25,852 nt of DNA. Origin: Bacteroidales bacterium. Its GTDB lineage: Bacteria; Bacteroidota; Bacteroidia; Bacteroidales; UBA932. The DNA lies in assembly GCA_017461285.1 (NCBI GenBank), contig JAFTYS010000137.1, positions 1-25,852 of the forward strand. Direction: 5' to 3'. The notes under the pieces were generated by a model. That model worked only from the letters and a program-made list of their open reading frames with translations. It was not told the origin of the DNA and searched no databases. Below, piece by piece: positions 1 through 15,720 of this stretch; within the stretch, counting starts at the first letter, position 1; each line of letters starts with the position of its first letter. Both the position numbers and the translations under genes were made by a program.

Positions 1-1437
1 AGGGTATCTGATGATGAAAGGTCCCTCTTCTGCAAGGGAAGCTGTGTACATCATGTTCTTGAGTTCGGTCTCATCTTTCGGAGCAGCTATCACAGTGCCC
101 GGAAGGGTGCGGTAGACCGCCATGTCGTAGCATCCGTGATGTGTGGCGCCGTCTTCTCCCACTATTCCGCTTCTGTCGAGGCAGAGCACGACGGGAAGGC
201 CCTGAAGGGCCACGTCGTGGAATATCTGGTCGAACGCCCTGTGTGAGAACGATGAGTATATGTTGCAGAACGGCTTGAGGCCGCCTGCGGCGAGGCCTGC
301 CGAGAATGTCACTGCGTGTTCCTCTTCGATTCCTACATCGTAGAACCTCTTCGGCATTTCCTTCGCAAGGAGGCTCATTCCGCATCCTGAGGCCATGGCC
401 GGGGTTATTCCGACCACCTTGTCGTTGCTGCGGGCAAGTTCGAGAAGGACTTCTCCGAACACGTCCTGATACCTGCTTTCTCCCTTCTTGCTCTTCTGCC
501 TCATGCCTGTCTCCGGGTCGAAGATGCCCGGTGCGTGCCAGGTCGTCTGGTCTTCTTCCGCAGGGGCGTATCCCTTTCCTTTCTTTGTCATGACGTGGAG
601 AAGAAGAGGACCGTTCATGCCCTTGAGCTTCTGCAGAGTCTCCACTACCTGGGCGATGTCGTTTCCGTCAATAGGGCCGAAGTATCTGAATCCCATCGCC
701 TGGAACAGATGTCCTCCGCTGTTCCTTACGAGATAAGACTTCATGGTGGCGACGAATTTCTGGATGTTGCTTCTGAGCCATCCTTCGCCCAGACCGTCCC
801 AGACGCGTTTCTTAGCCCTGTTGTATCTCGGGTTGGTTGTTATCTTCAGCAGGTATTCGTGGAGACCGCCGATGTTCTTGTCAATCGAGATGTTGTTGTC
901 GTTCAGGATGACGAGCATGTCGGTCTTGCTTACTCCTGCATTGTTCAGTCCTTCAAAGGCAAGGCCTCCGGTGAGCGATCCGTCGCCGATAAGGGCGACC
1001 GCCTTGTGCGGGAGCCCCTGCTGCTTTGCGGCTTCTGCGAAGCCCAGCGCAGCAGATACCGATGTCGACGAATGGCCGGCACCGAAAGCGTCATATCCGC
1101 TTTCGGAACGCTTCGGGAATCCGCTGATACCGTCCTTCATGCGGTTCTTCCTGAACGCTTCGCGGCGTCCGGTGATTATCTTGTGGGCATAGGCCTGATG
1201 GCCGACGTCGAATACGAGCTTGTCGTCGGGAGTGTCATATACATAATGAAGGCCGACCATCAGCTCGACGGCGCCGAGGCTCGATCCCAGGTGGCCGGGA
1301 TTTACCGAGCAGCATTCTATCATGTAATGGCGTATCTCGGCACAGAGTTCCTTCAGTTCTTCTGTCGTGAAGCCCTTGATGTCCGCAGGTGAATCCACCT
1401 TGTCCAGAAACCTGTACGTCATATTTCCTTCTTCCAT
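1..1437 (-). CDS. dxs: 1-deoxy-D-xylulose-5-phosphate synthase, N-terminal ~479 residues (3' end outside window)
   Basis: Condenses pyruvate and glyceraldehyde 3-phosphate to DXP with thiamine diphosphate (TPP), the first step of the cytoplasmic MEP isoprenoid pathway. Reading the minus strand gives an open frame to the window edge containing NPGHLGSSLG (about residues 46-55), FDVGHQAYAHKI, the TPP/Mg motif GDGSLTGG (about 151-158) with the downstream NDNN, and GIEEEHAV, which carries the conserved catalytic Glu of the pyrimidine-binding domain. The family is about 620-640 residues, so roughly 150 C-terminal residues are missing only because the window ends. Two in-frame ATGs are possible, at 1437 and 1422. 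The second has a purine-rich stretch (GAAGAAGGAAAT) just before it and could be the true start. The gene is divergent from the transporter operon. A 9-bp inverted repeat (1454-1489) overlaps its likely promoter. Confidence 0.96.
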   Translation of the reverse strand, partial: MEEGNMTYRFLDKVDSPADIKGFTTEELKELCAEIRHYMIECCSVNPGHLGSSLGAVELMVGLHYVYDTPDDKLVFDVGHQAYAHKIITGRREAFRKNRMKDGISGFPKRSESGYDAFGAGHSSTSVSAALGFAEAAKQQGLPHKAVALIGDGSLTGGLAFEGLNNAGVSKTDMLVILNDNNISIDKNIGGLHEYLLKITTNPRYNRAKKRVWDGLGEGWLRSNIQKFVATMKSYLVRNSGGHLFQAMGFRYFGPIDGNDIAQVVETLQKLKGMNGPLLLHVMTKKGKGYAPAEEDQTTWHAPGIFDPETGMRQKSKKGESRYQDVFGEVLLELARSNDKVVGITPAMASGCGMSLLAKEMPKRFYDVGIEEEHAVTFSAGLAAGGLKPFCNIYSSFSHRAFDQIFHDVALQGLPVVLCLDRSGIVGEDGATHHGCYDMAVYRTLPGTVIAAPKDETELKNMMYTASLAEEGPFIIRYP

Positions 1438-1453
1438 AATTACAAAGCAAAAT

Positions 1454-1489
1454 CATGCGAAGTTACTAAAAAAACGCTATCTTCGCATG
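1454..1489. promoter_or_regulatory. Inverted repeat upstream of dxs, candidate operator
   Basis: CATGCGAAG at 1454-1462 and its exact reverse complement CTTCGCATG at 1481-1489 are separated by 18 bases. With one mismatch the symmetry extends another five bases outward. On the minus strand the outer edge overlaps TGATTTTG (one mismatch from the Bacteroidota -7 form TAnnTTTG), about 10-30 bases before the two dxs start candidates. A protein binding the repeat, or a hairpin, could affect dxs transcription. Function is inferred. Confidence 0.45.
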
Positions 1490-1498
1490 GTTTTCCGA

Positions 1499-1612
1499 AC
1501 ACTTGTGACGTAATTTCACGATTTTATGTCACAGGTGTACTCTAAACCACGCCACTATAGCCTGTTTATGGACACCTGTAGCAAACATCAAAAAAAAAAA
1601 TGTCACAGGTGT
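1499..1612. repeat. Two tandem inverted pairs of the motif GTCACAGGTGT upstream of the transporter operon
   Basis: Four copies of one motif are visible. ACACTTGTGAC lies at 1499-1509 (reverse orientation, one mismatch). GTCACAGGTGT lies at 1528-1538. ACACCTGT lies at 1572-1579 (reverse, 8-bp core). GTCACAGGTGT recurs at 1602-1612. The copies form two inverted units, 1499-1538 and 1572-1612, of 40 and 41 bp, whose forward arms are 74 bp apart. The forward copies share at least ATGTCACAGGTGT. The last copy ends 29 bases before the first transporter start, so the array is well placed as an operator or activator site for the xylan locus. The binding protein is unknown. Confidence 0.6.
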
Positions 1613-1641
1613 GTACGGATAATAACAAACACCTTAATATT

Positions 1642-3297
1642 ATGAATAAAGTACAACAAAAAGTAATGCGAGACATCCCGGCAGTACGTTGGACTGCCTT
1701 GCTGTTATTAGCCCTCGCCATGTTCTGTTCATACATCTTCATGGACATATTGTCTCCTATCAAGGACCTGATGCAGTCTACCCGCGGATGGGATTCCACT
1801 GCATTCGGAACAATGCAGGGATCTGAGACTTTCCTTAACGTCTTTGTATTCTTCCTGATATTTGCCGGTATCATTCTGGACAAGATGGGAGTCAGGTTTA
1901 CCGCAGTCCTGTCTGGAGCGGTGATGCTGGTCGGAGCAGTCATCAAATATTTCGCAGTGACCGAGGCATTCATCGGAAGCGGTCTTGAGACATGGTTCAC
2001 CAATCATCTGAACTATATCCCGGGTTTCGATGAACTTGGAATCTCGCCGTTCTATCGTGGAATGCCAGCATCCGCAAAAGTGGCAGCCATAGGATTCATG
2101 ATATTTGGCTGTGGAGTGGAGATGGCCGGAATCACAGTGTCCAGAGGTATCGTAAAGTGGTTTAAAGGAAAGGAAATGGCTCTTGCGATGGGTTCTGAAA
2201 TGGCATTGGCCCGCCTGGGAGTTGCAACATGTATGATTTTCTCTCCATTCTTTGCAAAGCTGGGTGGTACCGTAGACGTATCCCGTTCAGTAGCATTCGG
2301 ACTTGTCCTTCTGATGATCGCGCTGATCATGTTCATCGTGTACTTCTTCATGGACAAGAAGCTTGATGCACAGACTGGTGAAGCTGAGGAAAAGGACGAT
2401 CCGTTCAAGATATCTGACGTAGGAACAATCCTCAAAAGCGGTGGATTCTGGCTGGTTGCCCTGCTGTGCGTGTTGTATTATTCCGCTATATTCCCATTTC
2501 AGAAATATGCAGTAAACATGCTTCAGTGCAACCTTACGTTCACAGAGGTGCCTGCAGGCTCTTTCTGGGCGAGTGAGGCAGTGACAATAGTACAGTACAT
2601 CATCATGCTTATTGTAGCCGCAACTGCATTTACCAGCAACTTCTCAAAGAAGCCTCTCAAGCAGATAATGTTGGTAATTTCCTGTATATTCCTTGTAGTA
2701 TATTGCTACATGGGATATATGCGTCAATCTGCAGAAACAATATTTGCCGTATTCCCTCTTCTGGCGGTCGGCATCACTCCTATTCTTGGAAAGATAGTTG
2801 ACCATAAGGGTAAAGCTGCGACAATGCTTATCTTCGGATCAGTACTTCTTGTAGCGTGCCATCTTACTTTTGCATTCGTGCTTCCTCTGTTCAAGGGTAA
2901 CGCAATAGGAGGAGTGATTGTTGCTTATATTACCATCCTGGTCCTCGGAGCTTCATTCTCACTTGTCCCTGCATCTTTGTGGCCAAGCGTTCCGAAGCTT
3001 GTGGATGAGAAGGTCATCGGTTCGGCTTACTCTCTGATTTTCTGGATTCAGAATATCGGTCTGTGGCTGTTCCCTATGCTTATTGGAAAGATTCTTGATT
3101 CGACAAACAAGGACCTTGTGGCACAGGTGAACGCCGGATTGCTCTCTCCTGAGGCAGCTGCTACTCAGTACAATTATACTGCTCCTCTTCTGATGCTGGC
3201 GTGTCTTGGCATCGCAGCCTTGATCCTCGGAATAATCCTTAAGAGGGTCGACAAGAAGAGGGGACTTGGGCTGGAATTGCCAAATATTACAGAATAA
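1642..3297 (+). CDS. MFS transporter with an extra two-helix insertion (first of a tandem pair)
   Basis: This polytopic inner-membrane protein of 551 residues belongs to the major facilitator superfamily. Signatures include LDKMGVRF after TM2-like segments, SRGIVKWFKGKEMALAMG in the central loop, and SLVPASLWPSVPK with AYSLIFWIQNIGLW in the C-terminal half. It is clearly paralogous to the next gene, sharing these blocks, but carries about 59 extra residues holding two hydrophobic segments between the positions of TM7 and TM8. An upstream in-frame ATG at 1600 lies on a poly-A run and inside a repeat copy, so the ATG at 1642 (MNKVQQKV) is preferred. It is the first gene of the apparent operon, and the next start follows its stop by one base. 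Context suggests uptake of sugars or short oligosaccharides from xylan. The true substrate is not shown by the sequence. Its codons look more A/T-rich than those of its neighbours. Confidence 0.85.
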   Translation: MNKVQQKVMRDIPAVRWTALLLLALAMFCSYIFMDILSPIKDLMQSTRGWDSTAFGTMQGSETFLNVFVFFLIFAGIILDKMGVRFTAVLSGAVMLVGAVIKYFAVTEAFIGSGLETWFTNHLNYIPGFDELGISPFYRGMPASAKVAAIGFMIFGCGVEMAGITVSRGIVKWFKGKEMALAMGSEMALARLGVATCMIFSPFFAKLGGTVDVSRSVAFGLVLLMIALIMFIVYFFMDKKLDAQTGEAEEKDDPFKISDVGTILKSGGFWLVALLCVLYYSAIFPFQKYAVNMLQCNLTFTEVPAGSFWASEAVTIVQYIIMLIVAATAFTSNFSKKPLKQIMLVISCIFLVVYCYMGYMRQSAETIFAVFPLLAVGITPILGKIVDHKGKAATMLIFGSVLLVACHLTFAFVLPLFKGNAIGGVIVAYITILVLGASFSLVPASLWPSVPKLVDEKVIGSAYSLIFWIQNIGLWLFPMLIGKILDSTNKDLVAQVNAGLLSPEAAATQYNYTAPLLMLACLGIAALILGIILKRVDKKRGLGLELPNITE

Positions 3298-3298
3298 T

Positions 3299-4675
3299 AT
3301 GTCAGCCCTGAAAAAGACTCTCAGGGACAACAGTTGGGCATGCTGGCTTGCGCTGGCATGCCTTGTCGTTCCTATGTTCGCGTCGTATTTCTTCGACGAC
3401 ATGTTCTCGTCCCTTTCCGAACTCTTCAAGAATCCGGAGTTCCTCGAACTGGGATGGGATATGGAGGATTACGGCTTCTATGCCAGCGGATATTCCTTCC
3501 TGTGCATATGGGGAGGCCTGATCGTGTGCGGAGCCCTGCTTGACAGGTTCGGGGTCCGTCTGGTCGGATCGATATTCGTCGGAATGATGGTGCTTGGTGC
3601 AGGTCTTGTGACCTTTGCCATTTCAGCCGGATTCGCGCCTGAAACCTCCCTCAAGGTTGCGTATGCGGGATGCATGCTTTTCGGCCTCGGCAGCGAGATA
3701 GCCGGCGTGTCGGTCACCCGTTCCATCGCCAAATGGTTCAAGGGCAGGAACATGGCCCTTGCGATGGGCCTTCAGCTTGCCATCGCCCGCTTCGGAACGG
3801 CGACTGCGATTCTCGTCGCCCCTATGATCGTGAAGCAGAAGGCTTTGGGAGAGATGTACACCTTGGCTGAGACCAACAGGCCGGCCCTGATAGGCCTGGC
3901 CGTGCTTGCGGCCGGAGCGATCCTATGGGCTGTGTTCGTGGCTATGGATGCGAAGTTTGACCGTCAGACAGGCGGGACCGACAAGGTCGAGACTGCGGAG
4001 GAGGACAAGTTCCGTTTCTCTGACATATGGAAGGTCCTCAGCAATCCGCGCTTCCTTATGATCGCGATACTTTGCGTGACATTCTACTGCTGCGTGATCC
4101 GCTTCAAGAAGTTCGGCGTGTCGATACTCCTGCCTCTGTTCGGAGTGAACCTGGATATCGCTACAGTCCTTCTTGCCATGATTCCGTTCTTCACTATTCT
4201 GTTCACCCCGCTTTTCGGTGCGCTGGTGGACAAGACAGGAAAGGCGACGACATGGATGATAGTCGGTTCCGCTCTCGTGCTCGCCTCCCATCTGATCATT
4301 ACGTTCGCGCCTCAGGGTGTGCCTGTGTATGCATATGTCGCGATTGCGCTTCTGGGCATCGGATATTCCCTTGTCCCGTCTGCAATGTGGCCTTCGGTGC
4401 CTAAGATCATTCCGGAGAAGAATCTCGGAACGGCATATTCGCTCATCTACTGGGTCCAGAACCTCGGAATGTGGGCTGTGCCGATCTATATCGGAAAGAT
4501 TTTCGCCAGAGAGATATCCCAGGCCGGAAACCATGTCCAGGAAGTTTCGGCAGCCCTCCATGCAGAGTATGTCTTCATCCTTCTCGGTGTGGTGGCTATA
4601 GCGGTTGCGGTCGTGCTTTTCTTCTCTTCGAAAAAGCATCCGGAGCTCGGTCTGGACGAGCCTGCAAGGCAATAA
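3299..4675 (+). CDS. MFS transporter (second of a tandem pair)
   Basis: A 458-residue major facilitator superfamily protein predicted in the inner membrane with about 12 helices. It contains LLDRFGVRLVGS in the loop 2-3 region, TRSIAKWFKGRNMALAMG in the central part, LVDKTGKATTWM and SLVPSAMWPSVPK with YSLIYWVQNLGMW. These blocks align with the previous gene, so the two arose by duplication, but this copy lacks the roughly 59-residue insertion. The ATG at 3299 begins one base after the previous stop, implying translational coupling. A further in-frame ATG at 3266 would overlap the first gene and is less likely. It precedes the esterase and glycosidase genes, so import of xylan-derived products is the reasonable inference. 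A heterodimer of the two paralogues or different substrates for each are both possible. Confidence 0.87.
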   Translation: MSALKKTLRDNSWACWLALACLVVPMFASYFFDDMFSSLSELFKNPEFLELGWDMEDYGFYASGYSFLCIWGGLIVCGALLDRFGVRLVGSIFVGMMVLGAGLVTFAISAGFAPETSLKVAYAGCMLFGLGSEIAGVSVTRSIAKWFKGRNMALAMGLQLAIARFGTATAILVAPMIVKQKALGEMYTLAETNRPALIGLAVLAAGAILWAVFVAMDAKFDRQTGGTDKVETAEEDKFRFSDIWKVLSNPRFLMIAILCVTFYCCVIRFKKFGVSILLPLFGVNLDIATVLLAMIPFFTILFTPLFGALVDKTGKATTWMIVGSALVLASHLIITFAPQGVPVYAYVAIALLGIGYSLVPSAMWPSVPKIIPEKNLGTAYSLIYWVQNLGMWAVPIYIGKIFAREISQAGNHVQEVSAALHAEYVFILLGVVAIAVAVVLFFSSKKHPELGLDEPARQ

Positions 4676-4741
4676 GGGGCTTTTGGCACCATATTGCAAT
4701 ATTTTGATACGAATCTGCAAGTCCCTTTGTCATTAATTTAG

Positions 4742-4776
4742 TAATATTGTGGTTGCTAACCACAATATTATTTTTT
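4742..4776 (+). terminator. Perfect 13-bp hairpin plus T6 directly before the CE15 start (terminator, attenuator or operator)
   Basis: TAATATTGTGGTT (4742-4754) and AACCACAATATTA (4758-4770) are exact reverse complements around a 3-base loop GCT. Six T residues (4771-4776) follow and the CE15 ATG begins at 4777. The form is that of an intrinsic terminator, but it touches the next start codon without spacing. It could reduce read-through from transporters into enzymes, or be a palindromic operator: TAATATTG in the left arm is one mismatch from the TAnnTTTG -7 element. Confidence 0.65.
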
Positions 4777-9246
<4,470 letters not shown>

Positions 9247-9249
9247 CCT

Positions 9250-11448
9250 ATGAAAAGAATATTATCTGCACTTATCGTCGGCCTTGGCCTTATCGGCTGC
9301 GGCCCGAAGAATACCTTCGAATACGAAGGCAACCCTATAGTCCGTGACAATTACACCGCCGACCCTGCTCCGATGGTTGCGTCAGACGGAAGGCTTTATG
9401 TGTTCTGCGGACATGACGAATGCTTCGAGGACAGACCGGGATATGAGGGCCAGTACGGCTTCAACATCACGGAATGGCTCTGCTATTCTACCGAGGACAT
9501 GCAGACATGGACGGATCATGGAGTGGTCATGAAACCGACCGACTTCACATGGGCGGTAGGCGAGGCATGGGCTTCGCAGGCCATCGAAGGACCTGACGGA
9601 AAGTATTATTTCTATGTGTCGACACAGTGCGGCGACCCTAACTGCAAGGCAGTGGGAGTCGCAGTCGCCGACAGGCCTGAGGGCCCGTATACCGATGCGA
9701 TCGGAAAGCCGCTGATCGTGGATTCGATGACCGACAATGGCCCGCGCGGCTGGTGGAACGACATCGATCCTACAGTGATGATAGACGATGACGGCACACC
9801 TTGGATGAGCTGGGGCAACGGAACCTGCTTCCTTGTAAAGCTCAACAGGAACATGGTGGAGCTCGACGGCGAGATCATGGTGCTTCCGATGGAGAACTAT
9901 GTCGAGGGCCCATGGCTCTACAAGCGTGACGGCCATTATTATAATGTATATGCGTCGATGGGACGCGGAAGCGAGACCATCTCATATGCCATGGCTGAAA
10001 ACGTAGAAGGCCCTTGGACATTCATGGGCGAGCTTTCCGGCATGGCGAAGGACAGCTTCACCATCCATCCGGGCGTGATCGACTACAAGGGCAAGTCTTA
10101 CCTGTTCTATCATAATTCGACCCTCTCGCTCGACGGCTACGGCCCTGCTACAGGCCGTCGCAGCATCTGCGTGGACGAGATGTTCTACAATCCTGACGGA
10201 ACGATCGTTCCTGTCGTCCAGACCAGAGCCGGACTCAAGACTCTTGTCCCTGCAGAAAAAGGCGCTTTCGAGACCCGCAGATACAGGAATGTCTTCGTTG
10301 AGGCAGGTTATTCTCCTGAAGAGGTCGACAGAAAGGTGAACGAGGTCTTCGAAGAGGTGTTCTTCGGTCCTGACAAGGTTTACTTCGAGGTTGAGGACAG
10401 CCTGGCTTACGTTTCGGACATCAAGAACAAGGACGTACGTACCGAGGGAATGTCATACGGAATGATGGTGGCGGTCCAGATGGACAGGAAGGATATCTTT
10501 GACAAGCTTTTCCGCTGGTGCAAGAAATACATGCAGCATCAGGACGGACCTCTCGAGGGATATTTTGCATGGAGCTGCAAGACCGACGGTACCCGCAACG
10601 CACAGGGACCGGCTTCAGACGGCGAGCTTTATTATGTCACATCGCTTATCTTCGCGTCGAACCGCTGGGGAGACGATACAGGCATCGACTACAAGGCGGA
10701 GGCACGCCACATTCTCGACTGTGCGTTCGCGAAGGACGGTTCCAAGAGGGTCCATAACTTCATCAATACAGAGCATAAGCTGATAACATTCACTCCTGAC
10801 TCATGGGGCTATACCTATACCGACCCATCTTATCATATCCCTGCATTCTATGAGGTGTGGGCGAAGTGGGCGGACGACGGACGTGCCGATTTCTGGAATG
10901 AATGTGCCGCGGCATCACGCGAATACCTGCATAAGGCCATCAATGAAGAGACAGGCCTGAACCCTGACATGAGCAACTATGACGGAAGCCTAAGGTCTTT
11001 CAGAGGCCGCCATTTCGGTACCGGAAATTTCCGTTACGATTCATGGCGCGTGCCAATGAACATCGCCATGGACTATTCGTGGTCTTGCGCCGACAAGAAG
11101 TGGCAGAGGGAGTACGGAGAGAAGATCCAGCGCTTCTTCTACAGCCAGGGCATCAACGATTTCGTGGACCAGTACCGTGTGGACGGAACCCTTCCTTCAG
11201 AAGACGAGATCCTGCCTGCAGGAGGCTGGACAAAGGCTCTCCGCCATTCTGTGGGCCTTGTGTCTACCGTAGCGGCGGCCTCGCTTCTGACAGAGCATGC
11301 GATCAACCGCGAATTCGTGGACGCTCTATGGAACTCGAAGAACGTGCCTTACGAGGACGGCTATTTCGATGCCTACTATGACGGCCTTCTCCGCCTGTTC
11401 GCATTCATGCATATGAGCGGAAAGTATCAGGTCATATTCCCTGAGTGA
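9250..11448 (+). CDS. GH43-GH8 fusion: arabinofuranosidase/xylosidase plus reducing-end xylosidase-like domain, lipoprotein
   Basis: A 732-residue protein with lipobox LIGC (Cys17). Residues about 25-335 are GH43: base Asp38 (YTADPAPM), Asp173 (DIDPTVM) and acid Glu219 (YVEGPWLY). Residues about 343-732 are a GH8 (alpha/alpha)6 domain: RTEGMSYGMMVAV (acid Glu399), GPASDGELYYV (Asp457), RYDSWRVPMN (Asp597, probable base) and HSVGLVST (His666). The 58-residue spacing of Glu399 and Asp457 matches the recalled E70/D128 spacing of Bacillus halodurans Rex, so a reducing-end-xylose-releasing exo-oligoxylanase is a likely role, although endo-xylanase activity is not excluded. One polypeptide could thus attack oligosaccharides from both ends. 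Three bases separate it from the GH43 upstream, and 29 bases from the next gene. Confidence 0.9.
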   Translation: MKRILSALIVGLGLIGCGPKNTFEYEGNPIVRDNYTADPAPMVASDGRLYVFCGHDECFEDRPGYEGQYGFNITEWLCYSTEDMQTWTDHGVVMKPTDFTWAVGEAWASQAIEGPDGKYYFYVSTQCGDPNCKAVGVAVADRPEGPYTDAIGKPLIVDSMTDNGPRGWWNDIDPTVMIDDDGTPWMSWGNGTCFLVKLNRNMVELDGEIMVLPMENYVEGPWLYKRDGHYYNVYASMGRGSETISYAMAENVEGPWTFMGELSGMAKDSFTIHPGVIDYKGKSYLFYHNSTLSLDGYGPATGRRSICVDEMFYNPDGTIVPVVQTRAGLKTLVPAEKGAFETRRYRNVFVEAGYSPEEVDRKVNEVFEEVFFGPDKVYFEVEDSLAYVSDIKNKDVRTEGMSYGMMVAVQMDRKDIFDKLFRWCKKYMQHQDGPLEGYFAWSCKTDGTRNAQGPASDGELYYVTSLIFASNRWGDDTGIDYKAEARHILDCAFAKDGSKRVHNFINTEHKLITFTPDSWGYTYTDPSYHIPAFYEVWAKWADDGRADFWNECAAASREYLHKAINEETGLNPDMSNYDGSLRSFRGRHFGTGNFRYDSWRVPMNIAMDYSWSCADKKWQREYGEKIQRFFYSQGINDFVDQYRVDGTLPSEDEILPAGGWTKALRHSVGLVSTVAAASLLTEHAINREFVDALWNSKNVPYEDGYFDAYYDGLLRLFAFMHMSGKYQVIFPE

Positions 11449-11477
11449 TAAAGTGAAACTACATAATCCGATTACAC

Positions 11478-12266
11478 ATGAAACTATTATTTCGTTCGCT
11501 GATTCTTGCGCTGGCCTTTGCTGCCGCAGCATCTTTCTCCGCTGACGCAAAGAAGAAGACCGTGGATCTCATCGAGAAGTATCCGGCTCTTGCTCCTTAT
11601 TTCAGCACTCCTTCCGGCGATGCCATGCAGCCTGATGAACTGGGCTTCATCCGCCGCTGGCTGCTTCTTGAACCTATAAGCAAGCCTAACCGTGGAAACA
11701 CTGTATTCGTTGACAGCTATATAAGGAAGAATCTTGATACAGGTTGGAACAAAGGTGACTTCAAGCTCCCTAAGGACGGTGACAAGGTGACCATGGAAGT
11801 CGAGTATCAGAAGCCTGTGGATATGTCTGCAGGACGTCCTAGGATGCCTTTCCAGGAACCTGAGGTGGAGATGGTGAAGGCAAAGCTCACATGGCATGCT
11901 CTCGACAGCAAGCTTTTCAATGTGAAGCTTTACCGTTATGCTGTGGGTACCGGGACAGGACGCTACGGCATCATCTGCCGTGCGGTGACTGTCATCGATG
12001 TGCCTGAGGATATCGAGAACGTCCGACTTGCTGTAGGATCGAACTCCGCATCCATGTGGTGGATCGACGGTGAAGAGGTCCTCATCCTTTCCGGCGACCG
12101 CCGTATGGTGATGGATGATGCCGCTTCGAAGAGGCTTACTCTCAAGAAGGGCCGTCATATTCTCTCAGGTGCCGTCATCAATGGCCCAGGCATGAGTGAT
12201 TTCTGCGTCCGTTTCATCGACGAGAACGGAAATCCTGTAATGAACTATAACATCCTCAATAAATAA
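11478..12266 (+). CDS. Secreted protein of unknown function, probable beta-sandwich accessory to xylan esterases
   Basis: I do not recognise a named family. The protein has 262 residues with signal peptide MKLLFRSLILALAFAAAASFSADA. Residues about 55-90 contain GFIRRWLLLEPISKPNRGN and aromatic residues. Residues about 135-250 read as a jelly-roll-like domain, with TWHALDSKLFNVKLYRYA, VRLAVGSNSASMWWIDGEEV, LTLKKGRHILSGAVING and DFCVRFIDENGNPV. This pattern of 'solvent-exposed Trp, DGEEV turn, LKKG hairpin, FxVRF strand' resembles sugar-binding beta-sandwich domains attached to GH2 and heparinase-type enzymes, and similar segments occur near carbohydrate esterases in Bacteroidota. No catalytic motif is evident. 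It lies between GH43-GH8 and GH43-ricin genes in the same orientation, so a periplasmic or surface xylan-binding or scaffold role is plausible but unproven. Confidence 0.75.
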   Translation: MKLLFRSLILALAFAAAASFSADAKKKTVDLIEKYPALAPYFSTPSGDAMQPDELGFIRRWLLLEPISKPNRGNTVFVDSYIRKNLDTGWNKGDFKLPKDGDKVTMEVEYQKPVDMSAGRPRMPFQEPEVEMVKAKLTWHALDSKLFNVKLYRYAVGTGTGRYGIICRAVTVIDVPEDIENVRLAVGSNSASMWWIDGEEVLILSGDRRMVMDDAASKRLTLKKGRHILSGAVINGPGMSDFCVRFIDENGNPVMNYNILNK

Positions 12267-12274
12267 AAGCGGAC

Positions 12275-15711
<3,437 letters not shown>

Positions 15712-15720
15712 GACTGACTT

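Noticed and set aside
535..1392. 285-codon plus-strand open frame opposite dxs
   Set aside because: The minus strand encodes unmistakable Dxs motifs over the same bases; the plus-strand product has no family features.
1600..1641. Upstream in-frame ATG for the first MFS transporter
   Set aside because: It lies at the end of a run of A residues and inside the regulatory repeat, and adds 14 hydrophilic residues not seen in the paralogue.
4747..4776. TTG start extending the CE15 protein by ten residues
   Set aside because: It would lie inside the palindrome; the ATG at 4777 gives a complete lipoprotein signal peptide.
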